From the NCBI GenBank assembly GCA_029934165.1, contig JAOZMU010000009.1, forward strand, positions 1-21,720: 21,720 nucleotides of DNA, written 5' to 3'. The notes under the pieces were generated by a model, which was given only the letters and a program-made list of their open reading frames with translations, did no database searches and was not told where the DNA came from. The translations under genes and the position numbers were made by a program. This DNA comes from Bacteroidales bacterium (GTDB lineage: Bacteria; Bacteroidota; Bacteroidia; Bacteroidales; JAOZMU01). The first letter of the stretch is position 1; every line of letters begins with the position of its first letter. Of the stretch, positions 1-7,831 are shown piece after piece.

Positions 1-42
1 CGGTGTCCAACTTTAGACTGGTAGCCAGAAAAACAATGAATT

Positions 43-714
43 ATGAATGTCAAAAAGTCGCCATCAGCAAATTTAGAAACAAAGAAGTTCCTTTTTTGGC
101 AAATTGGGCTGGCTATTATTTTGATTTGTTCAATCGGGGTTTTCGAGTGGTCGAAAGTAAAAGGAATATCGCACGAAAACGCTATGGTTGTTGGAGTTGA
201 GCTGGAGATTGAAATATTGTCTTCGCCAAAAAGGGAAAGGGCTTCGCCACCAGCTCCAAAACCTATTGCTTTGGAAGAAATTATCGTTGTTTCGGACGAG
301 ACAGAGATATCCGAAGAGCTTGAACCTATTGATGTTGAGGCAACAGAAATGACAAAAATCGTTCCTGTGTCCTTGCCAGAAGAGGAAGAAGAGCCGGAAA
401 TTTTTTTTTATACTCAAGAATTGCCAAAATTTAAGGGTGGAATTGTAAAATTGTATCAATTTATTAACAGAAAAATTAGGTATCCATCGCCAGCATTCGA
501 CATGGGAATTGAGGGAAAAGTTTATGTGCAGTTTGTAGTGAAAAAAAATGGGGAAATAGCTGAACCTAAGATTATTAAAGGTGTTCATCCTACGCTCGAC
601 GAAGAGGCAATTCGTGTTGTGAATTTATTGCCAAATTGGTTGCCCGGAAAGCAAGGTGGACGCACGGTAGATGTGCATTACACACTGCCAATTGTTTTTC
701 GGTTGAGCAAATAA
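43..714 (+). CDS. tonB: Energy transducer TonB, first of two tandem paralogues
   Basis: This 223-residue protein would link the proton motive force, through ExbB/ExbD, to TonB-dependent outer-membrane receptors. A basic N-terminus is followed by one membrane segment (about residues 18-35), a short Pro/Glu-rich periplasmic spacer (SPPAPKP near 68-75, then an acidic stretch including EEEEEPE) and a C-terminal TonB domain. That domain shows the family run of a YP motif (IRYPSPAF), GKVYVQFVVKKNG, LDEEAIRVV, LPNWLPGKQGG and a final LPIVFRL. The usual FPGG is FKGG here. The spacer is short for a TonB, as is common in Bacteroidota. ATG at 43 is used because it places the basic segment just before the membrane helix. 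No exbB/exbD or receptor lies in the window. It is clearly a paralogue of the next gene but well diverged from it, so the two may serve different receptors (inference). Confidence 0.88.
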   Translation: MNVKKSPSANLETKKFLFWQIGLAIILICSIGVFEWSKVKGISHENAMVVGVELEIEILSSPKRERASPPAPKPIALEEIIVVSDETEISEELEPIDVEATEMTKIVPVSLPEEEEEPEIFFYTQELPKFKGGIVKLYQFINRKIRYPSPAFDMGIEGKVYVQFVVKKNGEIAEPKIIKGVHPTLDEEAIRVVNLLPNWLPGKQGGRTVDVHYTLPIVFRLSK

Positions 715-952
715 AAACATAAAAAATGATTATTATAATTACGAACTTGCACGATACAAAGTTCGTATCGACATAAAACCAATAATTTTCATTTACTGTT
801 TGGATAACCAAGTTATTACAACAATTAATTCAACGCTACTTGATAGCAGATTAGAAAAAATCATAACCAGATTTAAGATAAAATAACCCTAAAAAATTGT
901 AAAATTATGAGTAAGAAAAGACCACCTTAGACGTTTTTATGCGCTGTAATTG

Positions 953-969
953 AGGCAAGTAGCTTGCCT
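953..969. terminator. Hairpin between the tonB genes, possible terminator
   Basis: AGGCAAG-TAG-CTTGCCT is a perfect 7-bp stem with a 3-base loop. A second weak stem (TTGCT/AGCAA) and a short T-run at about 991-995 follow, so termination is possible. The T-run is not immediately adjacent, so this is a weak call; it could equally be an operator or mRNA stabiliser. Confidence 0.35.
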
Positions 970-999
970 GATTGCTGAAAAAAGCAAAAGTTTTTGAAA

Positions 1000-1036
1000 T
1001 TTGCTTTATATTTATATAATTTTATATTTATCTTTA
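1000..1036 (+). promoter_or_regulatory. Possible promoter of the second tonB
   Basis: TATCTTTA at 1029-1036 matches the Bacteroidota -7 consensus TAnnTTTG except for the last base. A TTTG lies at 1000-1003. The spacer of 25 is longer than the usual 19-21, so the match is only partial. It lies 31 bases before the ATG. Confidence 0.3.
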
Positions 1037-1067
1037 CACGGAAAATTATTAATAAAACATATTTGAG

Positions 1068-1748
1068 ATGGAACTGAAAAAAAATGTCAAATCAGACCTT
1101 GAAAAACACAAAAATACGTTTTTGTTGACGGGTTATGTTCTCGCACTTGCAATCGTAATCGTGCTGTTTAACTGGAAAAGCACAAGCGGAGGTATCGAGA
1201 AAATTGAGGTGCAGTCAACCGAAATGGAAGAAGAAATGGTTGAAATCACCAGAATGGAAGAAGTAAAACCACCAGAGCCACCACCAAAACCACAAATTAC
1301 TGAGATTATTGAGATTGTCGAGGACGAAGCCGAAATCGAAAACGAAATGGAAGTATTGGATATGGAAGCAACGGAAGAAGATGAGATTATTGCCGAAGTT
1401 GAAGTTGAGGAAGAACAAGAAGAACAAGAAGAACAAATTTTTATGATTGCTGAGAATCCACCACAATTTCCGGGTGGCGACCTTGAATTACGAAAATTTG
1501 TTGCAAAAAACATAAAATATCCTGCTATTGCTCGCGAAAATGACATTACTGGTACGGTTTACATACGTTTTGTTGTAACAAAAACTGGTGTTGTTGATAG
1601 AGTTCAGTTGGTGCGTGGTGTTGACCCACTTTTGGACAAAGAGGCAGTTCGTGTTGTTAAAACTCTTCCGAAATGGAAACCGGGAAAACAAAGAGGTGTA
1701 CCTGTAAGTGTTTATTACACAATGCCTATCAAGTTTGAATTGCAATAA
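1068..1748 (+). CDS. tonB: Energy transducer TonB, second tandem paralogue
   Basis: A 226-residue TonB protein of typical Bacteroidota form: a basic N-terminus (MELKKNVKSDLEKHK), one membrane segment at about 18-35, the spacer PPEPPPKPQ, a long Glu-rich linker (about 75-122), and a C-terminal domain at about 130-226. The C-terminal domain carries FPGGD, IKYPAIAREN, GTVYIRFVVTKTG, LDKEAVRVVKTLPKWKPGKQRG and VYYTMPIKF. It would transmit energy from ExbB/ExbD to outer-membrane receptors. It has the canonical motifs that the preceding paralogue has partly lost, so it is the more likely general-purpose TonB (inference). A good intrinsic terminator follows directly. ATG at 1068 fits the family N-terminus. 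Confidence 0.92.
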   Translation: MELKKNVKSDLEKHKNTFLLTGYVLALAIVIVLFNWKSTSGGIEKIEVQSTEMEEEMVEITRMEEVKPPEPPPKPQITEIIEIVEDEAEIENEMEVLDMEATEEDEIIAEVEVEEEQEEQEEQIFMIAENPPQFPGGDLELRKFVAKNIKYPAIARENDITGTVYIRFVVTKTGVVDRVQLVRGVDPLLDKEAVRVVKTLPKWKPGKQRGVPVSVYYTMPIKFELQ

Positions 1749-1770
1749 TTTTATTTATCTGATAAAAACG

Positions 1771-1806
1771 ATGTCCCTTGCAAAATTTGCTCGGGGCATT
1801 TTTTTT
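1771..1806 (+). terminator. Intrinsic terminator after the second tonB
   Basis: ATGTCCC (1771-1777) pairs with GGGGCAT (1793-1799) with one G:U pair. The loop can itself form a GCAA/TTGC stem. A run of eight T follows (1799-1806). It starts 22 bases after the tonB stop and ends 16 bases before the recO ATG, so recO should need its own promoter or read-through. Confidence 0.75.
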
Positions 1807-1822
1807 CTCCCAACTTTTTCTG

Positions 1823-2542
1823 ATGCACGAAAAAACAAAAGGCATAGTTTTAAACCAATTCAAATATTCGGATACGAGTATAATTATCCACGTTTATACC
1901 GAAAAATTTGGACGACTTAATTTTATTGTACGTCGGACGAAGCGTAAAACGCAAAATCACATTGGTTTACTTCAGCCGTTATTTTTATTAGATATGGAGA
2001 TAACATATCGTCCGCAACGCAGCATTCAGCAGTTGCGACACTTCTCCTGCGCACCTCCGCTAACCACGATTCCGTTTGAGGTTTCCAAAAGTTCTGTTGC
2101 CATTTTTCTTGCCGAGGTCTTGTATAAAATATTGAGAGAAGAAGAAGAAAATGCTTCACTTTTTGGCTTTTTGTATAATTCAATTCTTTTTTTTGATGTT
2201 TTGCATGAAAACACGCCAAATTTTCATCTGTTTTTTCTTGCCAATTTGACAAAACACCTTGGTTTTTATCCTATAAATAATTATACTGAAACAAACAAAT
2301 ATTTTGATTTATTCGAGGCTCAATTCTCTGATACTCAGCCGTTACAACATTATTGCGAAGAATATTTGGGCAAATGGATAAACCTACTTTTTGCATCTAA
2401 TGTAAAAGATGTTGCTTCGGCAAAAATAGAAAATCGGTATCGTTCTAGTTTATTGTCAAAAATTATGGAATTTTATAAACTTCACATCGAAGATTTTGGG
2501 CAACCAAAGTCGTTAGAAATTCTTCGTGCGGTTTTTAGCTAG
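1823..2542 (+). CDS. recO: DNA repair protein RecO
   Basis: RecO anneals single strands and helps load RecA with RecR in the RecF recombination pathway. The N-terminal OB-fold is clear: KTKGIVLNQFKYSDTSIIIHVYTEKFGRLNFIVRR (about residues 4-38) is the standard RecO opening. The Bacteroidota-type helical C-terminal domain follows. It lacks the four-cysteine zinc site of some RecO proteins, as is usual in this phylum. The frame is open from 1778, but that would begin inside the terminator stem-loop and add 15 hydrophobic residues. ATG at 1823 gives a normal 239-residue protein beginning MHEKTKGIV. The gene is convergent with the TPR gene, the stops being only 13 bases apart. Confidence 0.9.
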   Translation: MHEKTKGIVLNQFKYSDTSIIIHVYTEKFGRLNFIVRRTKRKTQNHIGLLQPLFLLDMEITYRPQRSIQQLRHFSCAPPLTTIPFEVSKSSVAIFLAEVLYKILREEEENASLFGFLYNSILFFDVLHENTPNFHLFFLANLTKHLGFYPINNYTETNKYFDLFEAQFSDTQPLQHYCEEYLGKWINLLFASNVKDVASAKIENRYRSSLLSKIMEFYKLHIEDFGQPKSLEILRAVFS

Positions 2543-2555
2543 TTTTGTGGAGCTG

Positions 2556-4400
2556 TTAAATATTGTCGCCACGCAATTTTCGGAAACGTTTTCGGCTCTT
2601 AATAACATGAATACTACTTGGATACTCCAAAAGAATTCTTTTGTAAAGTTCCATTGCAGCTTCCGTATCTTCTTTTTGGTAGTGGTATATTTCCGCCATT
2701 TTTAATAGTGCATCGTCTGCCAAAATATCCCACGAAAACTCGTCAACCACCTTTTTCAAGAAAATTATAGCTTCGTCAAATTTGCCTCGCTTTTCCATCA
2801 ATTCGCCTTTTCTGAAATAAACTTCATCGACAAGCGAATGGCTAGAATGAAAACTTAAAATGGAATCTAATTTTATAAATGCCAGAGAATCTTTGTGTTG
2901 CAGCAAAAGCAATTCCGAGTCGGCATAAAGCCTGAGAGCTACACCGGTGCTGTCCATCGCCAAATTGTCTGCAATAAGTTGCGAAACCTCGAAGGCATCA
3001 TTAGAAATAAGTTTCGATGTACTAGCCTTTAATACATCTAGTTGCGCCTTTGCCCACTCAAATTGTCCGGTATAAAATGCTAGTTTTGCTTTTTTGAATT
3101 TTGCCAAATGTCCAATCGGATTTTCAGTATTTGCTTTTTCTGCCTGTCCGTAATACAAAGTTGCATCCCAAACATTACCGTTAAGAAGCATAATATCAGC
3201 AAGTTCTATCTTACATTCTGCCACAGTACGTGGCAAAATACGTGGAATTTTTATTGCTTTTTCCAAAAGAGCAACAGCCTCTTCGGGTTTTTCGAGATAA
3301 AAAGCCTGAAGGTGAGCTAAATCTTTCAACAGGTTGATTGTTATACTATTAGTTCCAAATTCATCAAGAGTTTTGAGGTAACTTTCTTCGATAACAGCAA
3401 TTTCTTTTGGTGTCCGAATCATGTTGTGCGTAACTTTACGATACATAGTATTCAGCTTTCCAAAATGCCCCTTCGAGTAAAAAGGCATATCTCTTCCAAG
3501 TTTCACAGCATATTCAAAACCCTTCATGGCTACGTCGTAATCATCGTTATCCAACGCAATTTTGGATATTGCAACTGGTCTTTTCCCTGCTTCTCCCAAA
3601 CGTTTATCTAACGCAATGGCTTGACGCATGGCAGCCGAAAACTTCTTTTCTTGCAAGAACAGCCATACCAACATTTCGCTGAAAACAGTTTTCCGACTTT
3701 TTTGCACATAACGAAGCAATGCTGTACGAATCAGCGAACTAAGTTTTTTGTCTTCATCGCGCGAAAGCAAATATTGAAGTCTGTTTTGTACTGTTTTCAT
3801 GTGTTTCGAGCTACTTTCTAAAAGTCCGAGGTACTCATCAAGCATTTTTTCGCTATCTCTTTTTATGGAGTAAATATTTGCAAGCTCAAGATGAAATTTT
3901 TCACGTTTATTCTTCTCTCTTGCAGTGAGATACGTTTTTTCTGCATACTCGTACTCTTGCTTATACAGAAAAGCGTTGGCAAGTTGAATTGTGGTTGTTC
4001 TGTCGTTAGAAATCAACTCTAACGCTTCCTCGTATTGTTTAGTTGCGTTATCATTTTTATGCTGCTTTTTGTAGAGTGCGCCCAGTTCTACGTAAAAAGC
4101 GGGGTCTGGCGAATCGCGCCGAATTTGTTTTTTTATGTACTTTTCGGCTTTCTTATATTCCTCTAGCTCAACCAAACAACGAATGTAATAATTGAAATAC
4201 ATTTTCGAGCGATTTGCTTCGTACAATTTCTTATAAAGTTCGGCAGCTTTGTCAAATTCGTTACTGTTGAAATATTCAAAAGCAAGCTGATTATCAGTAG
4301 ATTGACCATGTACAATACCATTGCCCAGCACTAAAACTACTGTAAAAACAAAAATTATGTGCCGGAAAATTTTTGCTAAATTGGATTTATTTCGAGTCAT
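2556..4400 (-). CDS. Exported tetratricopeptide-repeat protein
   Basis: A 614-residue protein with a signal peptide: basic n-region, hydrophobic stretch at about 13-28, and a likely cleavage site near VHGQ-S at about 33. The rest is helical and TPR-like. Repeats such as AFEYFNSNEFDKAAELYKKL (from about 39), KKAEKYIKK, the KQYEEALEL block, and a C-terminal block (about 525-605: KGELMEKRGKFDEAIIFLKK and AAMELYKRILLEYPSS) recall the TPR arrays of YbgF/BamD-like envelope proteins. Such proteins are normally periplasmic or membrane-attached scaffolds. I see no catalytic domain and cannot name the partner. It lies downstream of prmC on the same strand, separated by 145 bases, so co-transcription is possible but not shown. 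Confidence 0.8.
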   Translation of the reverse strand: MTRNKSNLAKIFRHIIFVFTVVLVLGNGIVHGQSTDNQLAFEYFNSNEFDKAAELYKKLYEANRSKMYFNYYIRCLVELEEYKKAEKYIKKQIRRDSPDPAFYVELGALYKKQHKNDNATKQYEEALELISNDRTTTIQLANAFLYKQEYEYAEKTYLTAREKNKREKFHLELANIYSIKRDSEKMLDEYLGLLESSSKHMKTVQNRLQYLLSRDEDKKLSSLIRTALLRYVQKSRKTVFSEMLVWLFLQEKKFSAAMRQAIALDKRLGEAGKRPVAISKIALDNDDYDVAMKGFEYAVKLGRDMPFYSKGHFGKLNTMYRKVTHNMIRTPKEIAVIEESYLKTLDEFGTNSITINLLKDLAHLQAFYLEKPEEAVALLEKAIKIPRILPRTVAECKIELADIMLLNGNVWDATLYYGQAEKANTENPIGHLAKFKKAKLAFYTGQFEWAKAQLDVLKASTSKLISNDAFEVSQLIADNLAMDSTGVALRLYADSELLLLQHKDSLAFIKLDSILSFHSSHSLVDEVYFRKGELMEKRGKFDEAIIFLKKVVDEFSWDILADDALLKMAEIYHYQKEDTEAAMELYKRILLEYPSSIHVIKSRKRFRKLRGDNI

Positions 4401-4545
4401 TTTTAAAAGTTGTTTATGCGAGTTTTTAGTAAAAATACTGGAATAAATTTTAGTTATAAAAATATTTTTTTGGCAAACGTTATTATACTGATACTTAGAT
4501 TAATAAATTGATAATTATCTTTACGTGCTTACATAAACTAATTTT

Positions 4546-5412
4546 TTATTTTATGCAAAAAATAATTCTTGGTTTTTCGTTTATGTCCTTAATCACTTCG
4601 ATATTTCGGAAGCCGTAATTATCCAATATCGCTTTTGTCTCGTTTGGCAAGGCTTCGTTAATTTCGAAATACAATTGTCCGTTTGGTTTCAATAATTTAT
4701 GAGCCTTGTCTGCAATTGCTTCGTAAAAAACCAATGAATTATTATCATCGACAAAAAGTGCTAATTCTGGTTCGAAATTCAAAACGTTTGTGTGCATTTT
4801 TTGTTTCTCCGAGTTACGAACATAAGGTGGATTGCTAACAATTAGGTCAAATATTTCGTTTTTTTCGGCATTATCTTGAAGCAAAATATCAATTTCCAGA
4901 AATTGTAAATCTACGTTGTTTTTAGTTGCATTGGTTTTTGCTGTTTCCAAAGCTGTGCTCGAAATATCCCAAGCCACGACATTTGCATCGGTAAAGTTTT
5001 TAGCAAGCGAAATCGCAATGCAGCCGCTTCCTGTTCCAATATCAAGAATGTGCAACTTGTTGATATTCTTGTTTTTATGCAGAATTAATTGGACTAATTC
5101 CTCTGTTTCCTGTCTCGGAATAAGTACCGAAGGATTAACGTCAAATTTCAATCCAAAAAACTCTGTTTCGCCCAAAACATATTGAACCGGCACACCGTTC
5201 AAAAGATTTTCAACGACAGCTACCATCTGCTCTAACTCGCTAAGTTTTAGGGTCGTGTGCGTTCTACGAGGAACATTAGAGAACTCAATACCAACAATTT
5301 CGCTGATAACGATTTGTGCGATAGAATTTATTTCGCGCTTAGGATAAAGTTTATTCAATTTATTGTGAAAATAGTTATTTGCGTGTCCGAAATTAAATTT
5401 TGTTTGGTGCAT
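4546..5412 (-). CDS. prmC: Release factor glutamine methyltransferase PrmC (HemK)
   Basis: PrmC uses S-adenosylmethionine to methylate the glutamine of the GGQ motif in release factors RF1 and RF2. The sequence shows an N-terminal helical domain with LLNGVPVQYVLGETEFFGL and the PrmC signature LIPRQETEELV. The Rossmann SAM-binding motif DIGTGSG lies at about 124-130, and the catalytic NPPY at about 194-197 (IVSNPPYV). The frame is open to an upstream ATG at 5475. I chose the ATG at 5412 because it gives 288 residues and puts LIPR at about residue 97, near the family position, whereas the longer form adds 21 basic residues with no family counterpart. Neither start has a clear Shine-Dalgarno. 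It is usually found near prfA, which is not in the window. Confidence 0.92.
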   Translation of the reverse strand: MHQTKFNFGHANNYFHNKLNKLYPKREINSIAQIVISEIVGIEFSNVPRRTHTTLKLSELEQMVAVVENLLNGVPVQYVLGETEFFGLKFDVNPSVLIPRQETEELVQLILHKNKNINKLHILDIGTGSGCIAISLAKNFTDANVVAWDISSTALETAKTNATKNNVDLQFLEIDILLQDNAEKNEIFDLIVSNPPYVRNSEKQKMHTNVLNFEPELALFVDDNNSLVFYEAIADKAHKLLKPNGQLYFEINEALPNETKAILDNYGFRNIEVIKDINEKPRIIFCIK

Positions 5413-5605
5413 ATCATTGAATTGTTTTTTGACTCTATGTGAATTACGAATTGGCTTACGCCTGATAATATTCATGTTAATTTATTGGACTAAGTTATTT
5501 TACTTCACTTGTTTAGGTGAAATAAATAGATACAAATACTTAAAAGTAAAAGGATTACAAAAAGACCTTCAAATTTAAAGTAATTTCAAATATACGAAAT
5601 TATTT

Positions 5606-5769
5606 TTATTCTGGGTGGCAGTATTTGTCTGCATTTATACATTTAATGATAACCTCGCGTATTGATTTTCCGGAACAATAACAGGGACAGGTTATATTGT
5701 TTTGCCATCGAAAATCACGAAGTTTTCAAAACATTTTTCTTGGTCTATTAACTTTGTAATATTAAACAT
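5606..5769 (-). pseudogene. Remnant of a transposase zinc-ribbon N-terminus (IS1595/ISXO2-like)
   Basis: Read from an ATG at 5769, the minus strand gives MFNITKLIDQEKCFENF and then stops after a few more codons. Shifting frame near GATGG continues it as WQNNITCPCYCSGKS followed by a further cysteine pair (KCINADKYC) and a stop at 5606. The order (short helix, W, CPxxC-like, CxxxxxxC) resembles the N-terminal zinc ribbon of IS1595/ISXO2-type transposases. The catalytic domain is absent. It is therefore a frameshifted, truncated fragment lying in the 5' region of comM. The family assignment is by eye from a short stretch. Confidence 0.4.
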
Positions 5770-5784
5770 GATTCAGTAACTTTG
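5753..5784 (+). promoter_or_regulatory. Bacteroidota-type promoter for comM
   Basis: TTTG at 5753-5756, a spacer of 20, then TAACTTTG at 5777-5784 match the Bacteroidota sigma consensus TTTG-N19-21-TAnnTTTG. The same TAACTTTG octamer also occurs at 5749-5756, so the -33 element of this promoter is the tail of a direct repeat of the -7 element. It would give an untranslated leader of about 100 bases before comM. It overlaps the 5' end of the transposase remnant on the other strand. Confidence 0.5.
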
Positions 5785-5889
5785 TAAAAATAGAACTTTT
5801 ACAAAGATATATATTATTTTCAAAAGCCCTTGAAACTAAATATGAGCCAAATAAAATAGGCATAACTTAAAAACTAAACTCGTAAAAAA

Positions 5890-7428
5890 ATGTTAGTAAA
5901 AACCTTCGGAAGTGCTGTTTTTGGTGTCGATTCTACGACAATAACCGTTGAAGTAAATGTGTCGGCAGGGTCGAAGTTTTTTATGGTTGGTTTGCCTGAT
6001 AACGCCGTGAAAGAGAGCCAACAACGCATTGATTCTGCGTTGCGAAACAACGGATACAAAATGCCCGGACGAAAGGTTGTCATCAATATGGCTCCAGCAG
6101 ATATTCGCAAAGAAGGTTCGGCTTACGATTTAACGTTAGCTATCGGAATTTTGGCAGCATCAGAACAAATTCGGCACGAAGAAGTTGGGAAATATGTTAT
6201 TATGGGCGAATTATCGCTCGACGGAACTTTGCAGCCCATAAAAGGTGTCTTACCTATTGCTATTCAGGCACGTGCAGAAAATTTTAAAGGATTTATTCTA
6301 CCAAAAGAAAATGCTCGCGAGGCTGCCGTTGTCAATAAACTCGAAGTTTATGGTGCCGAAAATATCAGCGAGGTGATAAATTTTTTCAACGACGATAAGA
6401 AAATTGAGCAAACCATCGTTGATACGCGCAAAGTTTTTTACGAAAACATAAATAATTCTGACTTAGATTTTTGCGATGTTCGCGGACAAGAAAACGTAAA
6501 ACGCGCGCTCGAAATTTCTGCAGCTGGAGGACACAATATTATTATGATTGGACCGCCAGGTGCCGGAAAAACCATGCTCGCAAAACGTATCCCGACAATA
6601 CTACCACCATTTACCCTCCAAGAAGCTCTCGAAACCACTAAGATTCACTCTGTTGCAGGAAAAGTCAGTAGCGGTTCATCGCTCATGACAAGCCGCCCAT
6701 TTCGGTCGCCACACCACACCGTTTCCGATGTTGCTTTGGTTGGTGGCGGGTCGTTTCCGCAGCCCGGCGAGATTTCATTAGCGCACCACGGCGTGCTATT
6801 TCTCGATGAACTTCCAGAATTTAAACGAACCGTCCTCGAAGTTATGCGCCAGCCTCTCGAAGATCGAGTTGTAACCATTTCGAGAGCACGTTTCACCGTC
6901 GATTATCCAGCAAATTTTATGTTAGTTTCGTCTATGAACCCCTGTCCTTGTGGGTTTTACAACCACCCCGATCGCGAGTGTGTTTGTGGCCCCGGTGTTG
7001 TACAACGCTATTTGAATAAAATTTCGGGACCATTGCTCGACAGAATTGACATTCACATAGAGGTTATTCCAGTGTCTTTCAAGAAATTAACGGCAATTCA
7101 ATTATCAGAAAATAGTGAGACAATCCGCCAGCGAGTTATCGCAGCGCGTCTTGTTCAAGAAAACCGATTTACTAACGCACAAGGCGTTTTCGCAAATGCG
7201 CAAATGTCATCGCGGATGATTCGCGAATTTTGCATACTGAAACCAGAAAGTAGCACTATTTTGAAAAACGCAATGGAACAACTCGGACTTTCGGCACGTG
7301 CTTACGACAGAATTTTGAAAGTATCGCGAACGATTGCCGACTTAGAGCAAGCCGATGATATTGAAACACCTCACATCGCCGAAGCCATCCACTACCGAAG
7401 CCTCGACAGAGATACGTGGGCAGGATAA
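5890..7428 (+). CDS. comM: YifB/ComM family Mg-chelatase-like AAA+ ATPase
   Basis: A 512-residue member of the YifB/ComM family. In naturally transformable Gram-negative bacteria ComM is a hexameric helicase that drives branch migration during integration of incoming DNA (established for Vibrio). Domains: an N-terminal ChlI/Lon-like fold with GLPDNAVKES and DLTLAIGIL (1-170); an AAA+ module with Walker A GPPGAGKT (221-228) and Walker B VLFLDE (302-307); the cysteine cluster CPCG...CVCGPG (about 352-368); GPLLDRIDIH; and a C-terminal helical domain ending in SRTIADLEQADDI and a final HIAEAIHYRSLD motif. The length is normal. The ATG follows an A-rich leader with no Shine-Dalgarno, as is common in the phylum. 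No other competence gene lies nearby, so a transformation role is inferred only from the family. Confidence 0.92.
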   Translation: MLVKTFGSAVFGVDSTTITVEVNVSAGSKFFMVGLPDNAVKESQQRIDSALRNNGYKMPGRKVVINMAPADIRKEGSAYDLTLAIGILAASEQIRHEEVGKYVIMGELSLDGTLQPIKGVLPIAIQARAENFKGFILPKENAREAAVVNKLEVYGAENISEVINFFNDDKKIEQTIVDTRKVFYENINNSDLDFCDVRGQENVKRALEISAAGGHNIIMIGPPGAGKTMLAKRIPTILPPFTLQEALETTKIHSVAGKVSSGSSLMTSRPFRSPHHTVSDVALVGGGSFPQPGEISLAHHGVLFLDELPEFKRTVLEVMRQPLEDRVVTISRARFTVDYPANFMLVSSMNPCPCGFYNHPDRECVCGPGVVQRYLNKISGPLLDRIDIHIEVIPVSFKKLTAIQLSENSETIRQRVIAARLVQENRFTNAQGVFANAQMSSRMIREFCILKPESSTILKNAMEQLGLSARAYDRILKVSRTIADLEQADDIETPHIAEAIHYRSLDRDTWAG

Positions 7429-7532
7429 CTCATAAAAACCAAATTTTATAATATAGAAAAATACTAATTCATTGATTAGCAAAACTTTAAATAAATTAGC
7501 ATGAATTGTGTTTTTACCTGATATTCAAATAA

Positions 7533-7712
7533 TTAGCGACTGTAAGAAAAACATTTCCGACTTTTTCAGAAGAAGAAGCTATTGCAAAAGAGAAAGAAAC
7601 TTTGGCAAAAGTTTACGAAAGTGTTCGACAGATGAAAAAGTTCAAAATGCCAATTGAAGCAATTATGCAAGCAACAGGACTTTCAAATGAGGAAATTGAG
7701 AAGCTAAAATAA
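7533..7712 (+). pseudogene. C-terminal remnant of a PD-(D/E)XK (Rpn-type) transposase/nuclease
   Basis: An open stretch ending at TAA 7710-7712 encodes SEEEAIAKEKETLAKVYESV, then a charged helix and AIMQATGLSNEEIEKL. A charged helix followed by an 'I...TGLS.EEI..L' tail is the typical C-terminus of Rpn/PD-(D/E)XK family putative transposases, which are abundant in Bacteroidota. The nuclease domain is missing, there is no credible start codon, and an in-frame stop lies just upstream at 7530. The fragment fills much of the 403-base gap between comM and the transporter gene. It could alternatively be a fragment of another helical protein with such a tail. Confidence 0.5.
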
Positions 7713-7803
7713 TACAATAAGTATTCATAGGAGCATAAAAACAAACGACACTTTCTGGTCGTTATTAACCTGAATATAAGCTATATACACGTCCTGATAA
7801 ATG

Positions 7804-7814
7804 GCACTAAGTGC
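7804..7814. promoter_or_regulatory. 11-bp perfect palindrome just upstream of the transporter gene
   Basis: GCACT-A-AGTGC lies 17 bases before the chosen ATG of the transporter gene. A second inverted repeat, AACGAC (7744-7749) with GTCGTT (7758-7763), lies 40 bases further upstream. Either could be an operator or an mRNA structure around the start. There is no direct evidence of function. Confidence 0.25.
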
Positions 7815-7831
7815 GTAATAAAAATACAAAA

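Larger units (their letters stand above)
715..1067. other. 353-bp spacer between the two tonB genes
   Basis: I see no convincing gene here; the longest ATG reading frame I noticed is a 7-codon one at 907-930. The stretch holds overlapping inverted repeats just after the first tonB stop (ACGAAC 741-746 with GTTCGT 761-766; CGATAC 752-757 with GTATCG 765-770), which are mutually exclusive hairpins without a T-run. A tighter hairpin lies at 953-969 and an AT-rich promoter-like region at about 990-1040. The size and structure suggest that the second tonB has its own promoter. Confidence 0.5.

Noticed and set aside
130..588. 152-codon open frame on the minus strand across the first tonB
   Set aside because: It is antisense to a clear TonB protein and its translation is rich in Phe/Asn/Trp with no family features; a shadow frame.
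907..930. Seven-codon frame (MSKKRPP) in the tonB spacer
   Set aside because: Too short and without a ribosome-binding site; likely chance.
1133..1546. Ser-rich minus-strand frame opposite the second tonB
   Set aside because: The Ser/Ile-rich translation is simply the complement of the Glu-rich TonB linker.
4513..4536. TATCTTTACG promoter-like motif on the plus strand in the TPR-prmC gap
   Set aside because: No plus-strand gene follows and there is no -33 TTTG at the right distance.
7801..7818. Five-codon leader peptide (MALSA) before the transporter gene
   Set aside because: Too short to distinguish from chance and no attenuator structure follows; the palindrome inside it is noted separately.
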